Position numbers and translations under genes: made by a program
NCBI GenBank assembly: GCA_020052095.1
Contig: JAGVPT010000151.1
Location: 1 to 52,834, forward strand
Origin: Bacteroidota bacterium
GTDB taxonomy: Bacteria; Bacteroidota; Ignavibacteria; UBA10030; UBA8401
DNA: 52,834 bases
Direction of reading: 5' to 3'
The notes under the pieces: generated by a model
What the model saw: only the letters and a program-made list of their open reading frames with translations
Told to the model about the DNA's origin: nothing
Databases searched by the model: none
Shown: piece by piece, positions 25,480 through 33,959 of the stretch
Position numbering within the stretch: position 1 is the first letter of the stretch
Layout of the letters: each line of letters opens with the position of its first letter

Positions 25480-26490
25480 ATGTCCAACAAAGTCATAACC
25501 ATTGAGCGCCACATCATCGATGGTGAGCGTCAGCATCCCGGGGCGACGGGAAATTTCTCCGCCGTTCTCCGCGACCTCACGCTGGCCATCAAAGTGATTT
25601 GGCGGGAAGTAAGCAAGGCGGGATTGGTGAACATCCTTGGAGTTGTCGGCAAGGAGAATATTCACGGCGATGTTGTGAAAAAATTGGACGTGTTCGCCGA
25701 CGAAGCAATTTACAAGGCAATGGACCATGGCGGGCATCTTTGCGTGATGGCGTCGGAAGAGAATGAAGACGTACTGCACATCCCCGACGATTATCCGAAG
25801 GGAAAGTATGTGCTTCTATTTGACCCGCTCGACGGATCGTCGAACATCGACGCCAATGTCAGTATCGGCACAATATTCTCCATCTATCGCCGCGTTTCTA
25901 ATTCCGGCAAAGGAACGCTTGCCGATTGCACACAACCCGGCTACAAGCAAATTGCGGCGGGATACGTGGTATACGGTTCAAGCACGATGATGGTGTACAC
26001 GACGGGCGACGGAGTGCACGGATTCACGCTCGACCCGAGCATCGGCGAGTTCTTGCTGTCGCATGAGAACATTCGCGTTCCGAAACGCGGGAGGATATAT
26101 AGTGTGAACGAAGGAAACTATCGTTATTGGGATGAGGGCGTGAAGAAATACATCAAATATTTGCAGGAGGAAGATAAGGGGACCAGCAGGCCTTACTCCG
26201 CCCGATACATCGGTTCGATGGTCGCGGATATTCACCGGACGCTGTTGTACGGCGGTATTTTCCTCTATCCGGGCGACACACGATATCCGAAAGGAAAGCT
26301 GCGCCTCATGTACGAAGCGAATCCGTTGGCGTTCATCATGGAACAAGCGGGAGGCGCGGCAAGCAACGGCGACCAGCGGATTCTCGATGTCATTCCATCG
26401 ACGCTGCACCAGAAAACGCCCCTCTTCATCGGCAGCGAAGAAGACGTTGCGTTATGCAAAGAATTCCTACAAGCGCGAACGGCCCGATGA
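25480..26490 (+). CDS. fbp: class I fructose-1,6-bisphosphatase
   Basis: LFDPLDGSSNIDANVSIGTIFSIY, GFTLDPSIGEFLLSHENI, KGKLRLMYEANPLAFIMEQAGG. Confidence 0.96.
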   Translation: MSNKVITIERHIIDGERQHPGATGNFSAVLRDLTLAIKVIWREVSKAGLVNILGVVGKENIHGDVVKKLDVFADEAIYKAMDHGGHLCVMASEENEDVLHIPDDYPKGKYVLLFDPLDGSSNIDANVSIGTIFSIYRRVSNSGKGTLADCTQPGYKQIAAGYVVYGSSTMMVYTTGDGVHGFTLDPSIGEFLLSHENIRVPKRGRIYSVNEGNYRYWDEGVKKYIKYLQEEDKGTSRPYSARYIGSMVADIHRTLLYGGIFLYPGDTRYPKGKLRLMYEANPLAFIMEQAGGAASNGDQRILDVIPSTLHQKTPLFIGSEEDVALCKEFLQARTAR

Positions 26491-27080
26491 CACAACCTTT
26501 CGACGACATCATGGATAAGACAATCGCGCAGACGACGTTCGTTGTTGTGGATGTTGAAACAACCGGGCTTTCTCCGCGCGATGGCGGCATCACCGAAATT
26601 GCGATGATCAAAGTCCGCAATGGATTAATGTGGGACGAATACTCGACACTTGTCAATCCGTTGATACCGATTCCGTTCGACATTACATCGCTGACCGGCA
26701 TTGACGACGAGATGGTTGCCGATGCGCCGACGGCGGAGGAAGTCGCGCCTGTCATCGCGGAATTTCTTGGCGACGGAGTATTCACCGCGCACAATGCGCC
26801 GTTCGATCTGGGGTTCGTGAACAGCACGCTCTCGAAAGGCCGCATCGACCGAATTCAGAACCCGGTTCTCTGCACGTGCAAATTGGCGCGCCGTTTACTG
26901 CCGAACCTGTTCAGCAAATCGCTCGGCCCCGTGGCGAAGCAACTCGGTATCAAGAACTCACACCGGCATCGTGCATCCGGGGACGCATATGCGACCGCGC
27001 AAGTTCTGATTCATTTCCTGAATAGACTTGAAAAGGACTTTGAGGTGAGCGACGTAAAGGGTTTGATGCGGTTTCAGTGA
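26487..27080 (+). CDS. DnaQ-like 3'-5' exonuclease
   Basis: VVVDVETTGLSPRDGGITEIAMI, FTAHNAPFDLGFVN, HRHRASGDAYATAQVL; ATGA overlap with fbp stop. Confidence 0.92.
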   Translation: MTQPFDDIMDKTIAQTTFVVVDVETTGLSPRDGGITEIAMIKVRNGLMWDEYSTLVNPLIPIPFDITSLTGIDDEMVADAPTAEEVAPVIAEFLGDGVFTAHNAPFDLGFVNSTLSKGRIDRIQNPVLCTCKLARRLLPNLFSKSLGPVAKQLGIKNSHRHRASGDAYATAQVLIHFLNRLEKDFEVSDVKGLMRFQ

Positions 27081-27103
27081 GCGTTCAATCACTGTGAAAA
27101 TAA

Positions 27104-27139
27104 AAAGACCGGCATTCAAATTTCTCGATGCCGGTCTTT
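27104..27139. terminator. bidirectional rho-independent terminator between convergent genes
   Basis: AAAGACCGGCAT ... ATGCCGGTCTTT. Confidence 0.85.
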
Positions 27140-27158
27140 CTATGAACGTCAGGATTTC

Positions 27159-27983
27159 TTATTTCACCTTTGCCTGCGCGCGTTTTAGGTATTCGCTGTT
27201 GGGGTACATCTCAACAAACTTTCTATACTCCGCTTGTGACTGCTGGCGATTTCCCATGCGCTCGTAGCTTTGTGCGATCATAAATTGAGAATCGTCTTTC
27301 TTTTCTGAAACCTTGAATCTCTCTACGTCTTTGAAATGATCGATTGCTGTTTTGTAGTCGCGCAATCCGAAATAGCATAAGCCGATCCAGTAGTGGCAGT
27401 TGTCCGCGTAGTCGGCTTTAATGCCGGCGTCTAACAGCACCTTAAACTCTTCAATTGCCTCTTTGAGTTTCCTCTCCTTTGCAAGCCCGACAGCGCCTTC
27501 GTAGTGTTGAACATCTTCGTTCGTCGATGTGCCCGCGGGAGCTTTCCTTATTGAGGGTGACTTTTTCTCAGAGGAGAGTGCCCCTCCCGGTTTCATTCCC
27601 TTTTCTTGCGCCGTAATTTGTGCCGCTTCGAGATCGGATATCTTTGCCATCAACTCTTTGTTTTTCTGTTCCGCCGCATCGAATTTTTGCTTCAATTGAA
27701 TGTTCTCGGTCTTGATTTCCTCTATCTGCTGCTGCAGCATCTCTTCCTTCGTCGGAGGAGGCGCGGGTTCCACCGCAGTTGTTTCGGGCGCGGCGACTTG
27801 TGTGGTATCGGCCGCGATCGTCGTGCTGTCCGGCGGAACTGCCGTTAAGTCGGACTGTTCTGTTGTCTGTGTCGTCTCCGAAGAACCACCACATCCGACG
27901 AGGCTCAGGAATGCGATGAGTGCTGCCAAACCAACTGCCTGACGAGCGTTAAGTCTCGCCATGTTGGATACCCAGGAAATCAT
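27159..27983 (-). CDS. YbgF/CpoB-like TPR lipoprotein
   Basis: Lipobox LSLVGCGG, coiled coil, C-terminal tetratricopeptide repeats ending NSEYLKRAQAKVK; true start likely MARLNARQ. Confidence 0.8.
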   Translation of the reverse strand: MISWVSNMARLNARQAVGLAALIAFLSLVGCGGSSETTQTTEQSDLTAVPPDSTTIAADTTQVAAPETTAVEPAPPPTKEEMLQQQIEEIKTENIQLKQKFDAAEQKNKELMAKISDLEAAQITAQEKGMKPGGALSSEKKSPSIRKAPAGTSTNEDVQHYEGAVGLAKERKLKEAIEEFKVLLDAGIKADYADNCHYWIGLCYFGLRDYKTAIDHFKDVERFKVSEKKDDSQFMIAQSYERMGNRQQSQAEYRKFVEMYPNSEYLKRAQAKVK

Positions 27984-28526
27984 AGATCCTCCAAATGATT
28001 ATTCAACATGTGGTGTGTCTTTGAGTAAGATTGCAACGTGTTGGATGTAAATGTATTAAAGGCTCGTTTGAAAGTCAAGTATGCAATGAGAAATAGTTTG
28101 TTCATGAATTCTTTGGCACAAGTGCTGCTCAAAGAGTGCAAGCGAAGGAGTGAACGCCTCTTTGGAGGGAGGTATTAGTCGATTATCGGCTCTCGTCCGT
28201 TGACATTCTTTGGGAAAACAATTACTTTCTGTATGTATAATGAATGCGGGAATCGCTTTTCTGAGAGTGTGGTCGTATGATTCTGTTCCGGACTGCTCAT
28301 TCTGAGATCCTTCCCTCAACTTCCTTTCTTCATCGTTTCCATTTATGCTGGCGTATGTCCTTTGGTTATGAATTTTTGGTGATCGTCGATGACATAATGT
28401 GCGCGACACGCACAGTAAGTCTCGATCGCTGACCAGGGATTATCGTCCGACATTTTTGGGTACACGACGCCGGCACCATTCCATTTTTGAATTTACTATT
28501 TCATCATCGTTCAACGGAGTTGCTCT

Positions 28527-29894
28527 ATGAGTGAACAATATAAATTTATGTTGGAGGAGAAAAAAATCCCGAAGGCATGGTATAACATCAATGCCGATAT
28601 GCCGGTACCGCCGGCACCTGTGCTGCATCCCGGCACGATGCAACCGGTGACGCCCGATTTCCTGAGCGTCCTGTTCCCGATGAGCCTCATCATGCAAGAG
28701 ATCAGCCAGGAGCGCTGGATTGAAATCCCGGAGCCGGTCCGTGAAATCTACAAGTTGTGGCGTCCAACACCTATGTATCGCGCCGTGCGACTAGAAAAAG
28801 CGCTCGGCACTCCGGCCCACATATATTACAAATATGAAGGCGTAAGTCCGGTAGGTTCGCACAAACCGAACACGGCGGTGCCACAGGCATTTTTCAATAA
28901 AGAAGCCGGCACAAAAGCATTGACGACAGAGACCGGCGCGGGTCAATGGGGGTCGGCGCTGGCAATGGCGTGCAATTTTTTCGGACTCGATCTCGAGATA
29001 TATATGGTGAAGGTCTCGTATCATCAGAAACCGTACCGCAGGGTAATCATGGAAAATTTTGGCGCCCAGGTCTACGCGAGTCCCAGCGACCGGACGCAGT
29101 TTGGCAAGAAAGTTCTGGCCGAGCATCCCGATTCACCCGGATCGCTGGGTATCGCAATCTCCGAAGCGGTTGAAGTTGCTGCGACAAGCGGCGGATCAAA
29201 AAAATACAGTCTCGGTTCAGTGCTCGGCCACGTGCTCATGCATCAAACAGTGATCGGCATCGAAGCGCTCGAGCAGATGGAAATGGCGGGAGAGTATCCG
29301 GATATCGTGATCGGCTGCGCGGGAGGCGGTTCGAACTTTGCAGGATTCGCCTATCCCTTCGTACATCAAAATCTTACGAACGGAAAAAAGGCGAGGATTA
29401 TCGCCGTCGAACCGGCGTCGTGTCCGAGTTTGACAAAAGGTAAGTACACGTTCGATTACGGCGATGCGGCAGCGATGGCGCCAATCGTAAAAATGCACAC
29501 TCTCGGCCACACATTCATCCCTCCGGGAATTCACGCCGGCGGGCTCCGCTACCACGGCATGGCACCGAGCGTGAGCGCGCTCGTTGATCATGGAGATGTT
29601 GAAGCGCAGGCGGTAAATCAATTGGAAACCTTTGAAGCCGCCGTCCGTTTTTCAAGATCCGAGGGAATTATTCCTGCGCCCGAGTCGGCGCATGCAATCC
29701 GCGTAGCGATCAACGAAGCGTTGAAGTGCAAGCAAACCGGTGAGAAAAAGGTGATCGCGTTCAATCTCTCCGGACACGGTCATTTCGATATGATGGCTTT
29801 CGAACAGTATCACCACGGACGGCTCACGGATTTCGAATATCCTGCCGCCGAGATCAACGAAGCGATGACACATCTCCCAAAGGTCGTTGTATAA
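28527..29894 (+). CDS. trpB2: tryptophan synthase beta-like protein, TrpB2 type
   Basis: [77 protein letters not shown]. Confidence 0.9.
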   Translation: MSEQYKFMLEEKKIPKAWYNINADMPVPPAPVLHPGTMQPVTPDFLSVLFPMSLIMQEISQERWIEIPEPVREIYKLWRPTPMYRAVRLEKALGTPAHIYYKYEGVSPVGSHKPNTAVPQAFFNKEAGTKALTTETGAGQWGSALAMACNFFGLDLEIYMVKVSYHQKPYRRVIMENFGAQVYASPSDRTQFGKKVLAEHPDSPGSLGIAISEAVEVAATSGGSKKYSLGSVLGHVLMHQTVIGIEALEQMEMAGEYPDIVIGCAGGGSNFAGFAYPFVHQNLTNGKKARIIAVEPASCPSLTKGKYTFDYGDAAAMAPIVKMHTLGHTFIPPGIHAGGLRYHGMAPSVSALVDHGDVEAQAVNQLETFEAAVRFSRSEGIIPAPESAHAIRVAINEALKCKQTGEKKVIAFNLSGHGHFDMMAFEQYHHGRLTDFEYPAAEINEAMTHLPKVVV

Positions 29895-29903
29895 TTGCAC
29901 CGC

Positions 29904-30020
29904 GTGGCCGTAGGCGCGGCCATGTGACCGTAGGCTTGGTCACGTGACCGTAGGCTTGGTCACGTCACCGTAGGCTTGGTCACGTCACCGTAGGCTTGGT
30001 CACGTGACCAAGCCTACGGG
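29904..30020. repeat. tandem array of 20-bp self-complementary units GTGACCGTAGGCTTGGTCAC ending in an inverted unit
   Basis: Five direct units at exact 20 bp period (29904, 29924, 29944, 29964, 29984) plus inverted GTGACCAAGCCTACGG at 30004. Confidence 0.95.
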
Positions 30021-30929
30021 TATTGTCACCTTTTTCGTCTCATCCGCGATCAACTCCTGAATTCTCTGCACAACATCATCCGGCACGCCGTCTATGTGTT
30101 TCGATTGCAGCCGCATGTCGCAAACTTCATTTACATAATCGACGACAACAAACTTGTTTTCACCAGTCATAACGATTTCGGAAGAGAAGAAATCAAGCTT
30201 ACATACTTTTTGGATGGACTTCGTCACATCATGGAGGGCTTCAATGCGGAAAGTTCGCTCCTCTTCAATCGTGACGCGGCGATAAATATGGGTGACGTCG
30301 TCCCACCAGCAGGGAATAATCTCGCCGAACGCGTGCAGCACACGAAACCAGGCCTTGTTTCCCTCAAGATATTTCGGCTTCACGGTCTCTTGCAACAAAT
30401 ATTTGTCATTTTTGTGATGCTGGCGTGTTTCGATGACATCCTTCAATGATTCCGCGCCGAGCACAACTCCCACGCCGCCTCCCGTTGTGTTTGCCGGCTT
30501 AATGATGAATGGCCGGCCCAGCATCGCAAGCTCGGAGAGGCTGAGTTCGATCTCCTTTTTCTTGTTGTAGGGAGAGACGATGATTGTGTACGGGACGTGC
30601 AAGCCGCTGGTAATGAATTCGAGGTGCATTGTTGCTTTGTCCACCGCATGTTCCACATGATCGAAGGCGTTGAATATTCGCGTGGGAGATTTCGTCAGGG
30701 ATTTCATTATCGGCGAAAACGATTCGTCGTCCGCTGCGCGGTCAAGAAACGCGCAGAAAGCAATTTCGCCTGCATATAACCGGCGGATAGTGTCGTGGAG
30801 GTTGTGAAGCACTATGCGGCATGTCGACAGCCCTCGTTTCGAGCACGCATATTCAATTCCGGCGATAAAATCTTCGTCGTATTCCCAATTCCAGGCTATC
30901 CCGAGAGAGAATGTCTCCATGGCGTGCAA
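30000..30929 (-). CDS. ATP-grasp-like ligase domain protein
   Basis: GRPFIIKPANTTGGGVGVVLG, KYLLQETVKPKYLEGNKAWFRVLHAFGEIIPCWWDD, VVVDYVNEVCDMR. Confidence 0.7.
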   Translation of the reverse strand: MHAMETFSLGIAWNWEYDEDFIAGIEYACSKRGLSTCRIVLHNLHDTIRRLYAGEIAFCAFLDRAADDESFSPIMKSLTKSPTRIFNAFDHVEHAVDKATMHLEFITSGLHVPYTIIVSPYNKKKEIELSLSELAMLGRPFIIKPANTTGGGVGVVLGAESLKDVIETRQHHKNDKYLLQETVKPKYLEGNKAWFRVLHAFGEIIPCWWDDVTHIYRRVTIEEERTFRIEALHDVTKSIQKVCKLDFFSSEIVMTGENKFVVVDYVNEVCDMRLQSKHIDGVPDDVVQRIQELIADETKKVTIPVGLVT

Positions 30930-31062
30930 TTAGTGAAAATTGCGGAGAAGACGCAAGAGGTGACGCCCAGAGCGTGGGAACGAGAAAGGGCTGCGACCGT
31001 AACTACGCGGCGCGTGCGGGTACGAGAACGGCAGCCCTCTCAGTAGGAGAAAGGTAGATAGT

Positions 31063-31875
31063 TTACTTCAGCAACGATTTCGGGTCGAGATTCATAGCTT
31101 CGATATCTTTGAAATATCGAACCGTGCCGACTCGCAGTTCATCGGTCGATTCATCGTCGCACACGATAATTCCGTGCGGATGCAACTGCAACGCGCTTAC
31201 CGTCCACATGTGATTCACGCTTCCTTCCACGACGTTCGCCAACGCGCGCGCCTTCTTGTGGCCGTTAATGATAATAAGAACCGTTCTGGCATCGAGCACG
31301 GTCGCCACGCCCACCGTCAATGCGGTCTTCGGCACTTTGGTAACGTCGTTATCGAAGAATCGGGAATTGGCAAGAATTGTATCGTACGTAAGCGTCTTGA
31401 TTCTTGTCCGAGACGAGAGGGATGAGCCCGGCTCGTTGAACGCAATGTGTCCATCCGGACCGATCCCACCGAGAAACAGATCGATCCCGCCGGCTTTCTT
31501 AATCCGCTCTTCGTACAGCTCGCATTCTTTTTCCAGATCTTTCGCATTGCCGTTCAGGATGTTGACATTTTCTTTGCGTATGTCGATGTGCTTGAAGAAA
31601 TTGTTCCACATAAACGAATGGTAACTCTCCGGATGGTTCTCGGGGAGCTTCACATACTCGTCCATGTTAAAGGTGATGACGTTCTTAAACGAAACCTTTC
31701 CCGCCTTATGGAGCGCGACAAGTTCTTTGTACGTGCCGAGCGGAGAAGAGCCGGTCGGAAGTCCAAGCACGAAGGGTTTCTTTGGGGTCGGGTCAAAGTC
31801 GCGGATCTTCTTTACAGCGTACGATGCTGTCCATTTGCTAACGAGTTCATAACTTTGCTCAATGATAACACGCAT
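31063..31875 (-). CDS. nagB: glucosamine-6-phosphate deaminase
   Basis: [71 protein letters not shown]. Confidence 0.96.
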   Translation of the reverse strand: MRVIIEQSYELVSKWTASYAVKKIRDFDPTPKKPFVLGLPTGSSPLGTYKELVALHKAGKVSFKNVITFNMDEYVKLPENHPESYHSFMWNNFFKHIDIRKENVNILNGNAKDLEKECELYEERIKKAGGIDLFLGGIGPDGHIAFNEPGSSLSSRTRIKTLTYDTILANSRFFDNDVTKVPKTALTVGVATVLDARTVLIIINGHKKARALANVVEGSVNHMWTVSALQLHPHGIIVCDDESTDELRVGTVRYFKDIEAMNLDPKSLLK

Positions 31876-31990
31876 ACTGTTTCCTTTCGATGGTTGTCCT
31901 GTTAACTCATGTTCCGCAAAACGCCAATATTATTGCCACTTCCAAAGGGTTCCTTCGGAAAGGCATCGAGCTTGTGTAAAAAGGAGTCTC

Positions 31991-32044
31991 AAAAAATTTC
32001 AGTGGGGAATATATTTCACAGATTCATCTATTCAATTTTCTCCG
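31991..32044. repeat. dispersed ~55 bp repeat, reverse complement of window bases 1-55
   Basis: AAAAAATTTCAGTGGGGAATATATTTCACAGATTCATCTATTCAATTTTCTCCGT vs ACGGAGACAATTAAATTGATGAATTTGTGAAAAATATTCCCCACTGAAATTTTTT. Confidence 0.85.
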
Positions 32045-32185
32045 TATACGAATTGTTCATATCGCTGTAACTTTTTCCCCACAGTGATTACTTTTTCCAA
32101 ATTGTGCATCGGAAATAATTACTTTTTACACAGTCTGCATCCTTTGAGAGTGGCAAGGCTTTTAAACTCTGCGTAACATCAGCTG

Positions 32186-33568
32186 TTAATTTCGGCGATG
32201 TTTTTCGTAGTAGTCCTGCAAATTTGTCTTGACTTGCTCCTCCAACTCTTCATCGGTAATTGAAGACATGCGCCCTTCTTTTTCGTATTGATCCATTACC
32301 CATCGTTGGATCTTCGCGACTTTCGTAATGCTCAGCCGTTCGTCCCCCTTCAATCCCAAAAATTCATTTACCCACAACGCAATGCCATCTGTTCCTGATT
32401 TGTCGGTGATCGACACCCGCGGTGGTCGATTCAGAAGCGCCGTCGTGTCGAAAATATTGTAGATTTGTTCGAATTTCCGTAAGCCGCCTGCATGGATTCC
32501 GGCGCGGGTTGTGTTGAAGTCTTTTCCGACAAACGGATAATTTGTGGGGAGGTGTGTGCCGATGACTTTCTCATAGTACTGAACCATCTCCGTAATGACC
32601 GAGAGATTGATTCCGCTCAGGCTCCCTTTCAGCGCGATGTATTCAACAATCGCCCCTTCGAGAGGGGGATTGCCGCACCGCTCGCCGAATCCGAAAAGTG
32701 TTCCATTCAGTGCGTTGAGTCCGTAGATCCACGCACTCGCTCCGTTGATGTGAACTTTGTGAAAATCGTTGTGACCGTGCCATTCGAGTCGGTCGGGTGA
32801 GATGCCGCATTCGTTGCGGAGCCTCCAGATGAGTTTTGGAATTGAACGCGGTTCGGCAGCGTTAGGGTACGAGAGCCCGAAACCCATCGTGTCGCACAGC
32901 CGGATCTTCACCTTCATGTGCGCCGGCTGATTTTCCGTCAAGCGTTCGAGGCGCTGTACGAACGGAAAGACGAATCCGGGCAGGTCGGCGCGGGTGATAT
33001 CTTCGAGATGGCATCGCGGACGAATCCCGGCTTCAAGGGCGGCTTCCACGACTTCGACGTACTGGTCCATCGCTTGCTGGCGCGTCTGGTTTTGCTTATG
33101 GAAGATGTGGTAATCGGAAGACGAAGTCAGCATTCCGGTTTCTTTCAATCCCATTTCTTTCACGAGCCGGAAGTCGCCTTTGTTTGCGCGAATCCAACCG
33201 GTGATCTCGGGGAACCTCAGATTGAGGCTGCGACACGCATCGATTGTTTCGCGGTCATTCTTCGTATAAAGAAAGAACTCCGACTGACGGATGACACCGT
33301 TCGGTCCGCCGAGACGCGACATCATTTCATACAACTTCACCATGTGTTCTTTCTTGTACGGTGGACGCGCCTGTTGTCCGTCGCGGAATGTCGTATCGGT
33401 GATGTGAATGTCGCGGGTCTTCACTTCGTTTGGGTCGAACTCGACGGTCTTTCCATCGATCGTCTCCTGGATTTTTCCTTCAAACTTGATGAGCGGCGGC
33501 AGGGAGTAGGGAAAGATATTCTCCAGCAAATTCGGCTGTGACACATTCTGCAAAACGTATGTTCTCAT
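32186..33568 (-). CDS. HMGL-like / Re-citrate (isopropylmalate/homocitrate-type) synthase
   Basis: DIHITDTTFRDGQQARPPYKKEHMVKLYEMMSRLGGPNGVIRQSEFFLY, EWHGHNDFHKVHINGASAWIYG, GNPPLEGAIVEYIAL. Confidence 0.8.
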   Translation of the reverse strand: MRTYVLQNVSQPNLLENIFPYSLPPLIKFEGKIQETIDGKTVEFDPNEVKTRDIHITDTTFRDGQQARPPYKKEHMVKLYEMMSRLGGPNGVIRQSEFFLYTKNDRETIDACRSLNLRFPEITGWIRANKGDFRLVKEMGLKETGMLTSSSDYHIFHKQNQTRQQAMDQYVEVVEAALEAGIRPRCHLEDITRADLPGFVFPFVQRLERLTENQPAHMKVKIRLCDTMGFGLSYPNAAEPRSIPKLIWRLRNECGISPDRLEWHGHNDFHKVHINGASAWIYGLNALNGTLFGFGERCGNPPLEGAIVEYIALKGSLSGINLSVITEMVQYYEKVIGTHLPTNYPFVGKDFNTTRAGIHAGGLRKFEQIYNIFDTTALLNRPPRVSITDKSGTDGIALWVNEFLGLKGDERLSITKVAKIQRWVMDQYEKEGRMSSITDEELEEQVKTNLQDYYEKHRRN

Positions 33569-33582
33569 GGCTTCAGTCCTTC

Positions 33583-33831
33583 TTATTGTTTGTTGAGTAA
33601 CTTGTCAAAGAAATCAATCGCGCTCCCCACGGATTGGACCTTCAACGCTTCTTCTTCAATTACGGAAACTTCAAACTCTTCTTCGAACGCTGCAACGAGC
33701 TCGATGGATTTCAGAGAATCGGCTCCGAGCTCCATTGCGAAATTGTCCGTTTCCTTAATATCCGCAGCATTCATATTCAACTCTCTCGCAGTGATCTTCA
33801 CAACTTGCTGCGCAATTTCCCTTCGTGTCAT
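33583..33831 (-). CDS. acyl carrier protein
   Basis: MELGADSLKSIELVAAFEEEFEVSVIEEEALKVQSVGSAIDFF with DSLKSIE phosphopantetheine site. Confidence 0.93.
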   Translation of the reverse strand: MTRREIAQQVVKITARELNMNAADIKETDNFAMELGADSLKSIELVAAFEEEFEVSVIEEEALKVQSVGSAIDFFDKLLNKQ

Positions 33832-33865
33832 ACAGTATTCCTTCCACTCCTAGATAGTTACTTTA

Positions 33866-33959
33866 GTTGACCGTTATCTTCACTCTGTTTGAAAATTCAT
33901 TCCTCTGATCTGTGGTGGCCCGAACAGAAGTCCAACGGATTGAAAAGATAACGGTCAAC
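33866..33959. repeat. 94 bp element with perfect 15 bp terminal inverted repeats GTTGACCGTTATCTT / AAGATAACGGTCAAC
   Basis: Direct reading; core resembles RAYT-flanking palindromes at 49177-49250 and 49850-49882. Confidence 0.85.

Noticed and set aside
28056-28409. 117-aa minus-strand ORF between the YbgF-like and trpB2 genes
   Set aside because: Polar low-complexity translation, no motif, no convincing RBS.
29904-30020. CRISPR-like regular repeats
   Set aside because: Units are contiguous 20-mers with no unique spacers; a tandem palindromic array, not CRISPR.
30985-31045. Inverted AGGGCTGC ... GCAGCCCT with CCCAGAGCGTGGGAACGAG between the ATP-grasp gene and nagB
   Set aside because: Short and degraded; probably a remnant of a common dispersed intergenic repeat, too weak to claim as a separate element.
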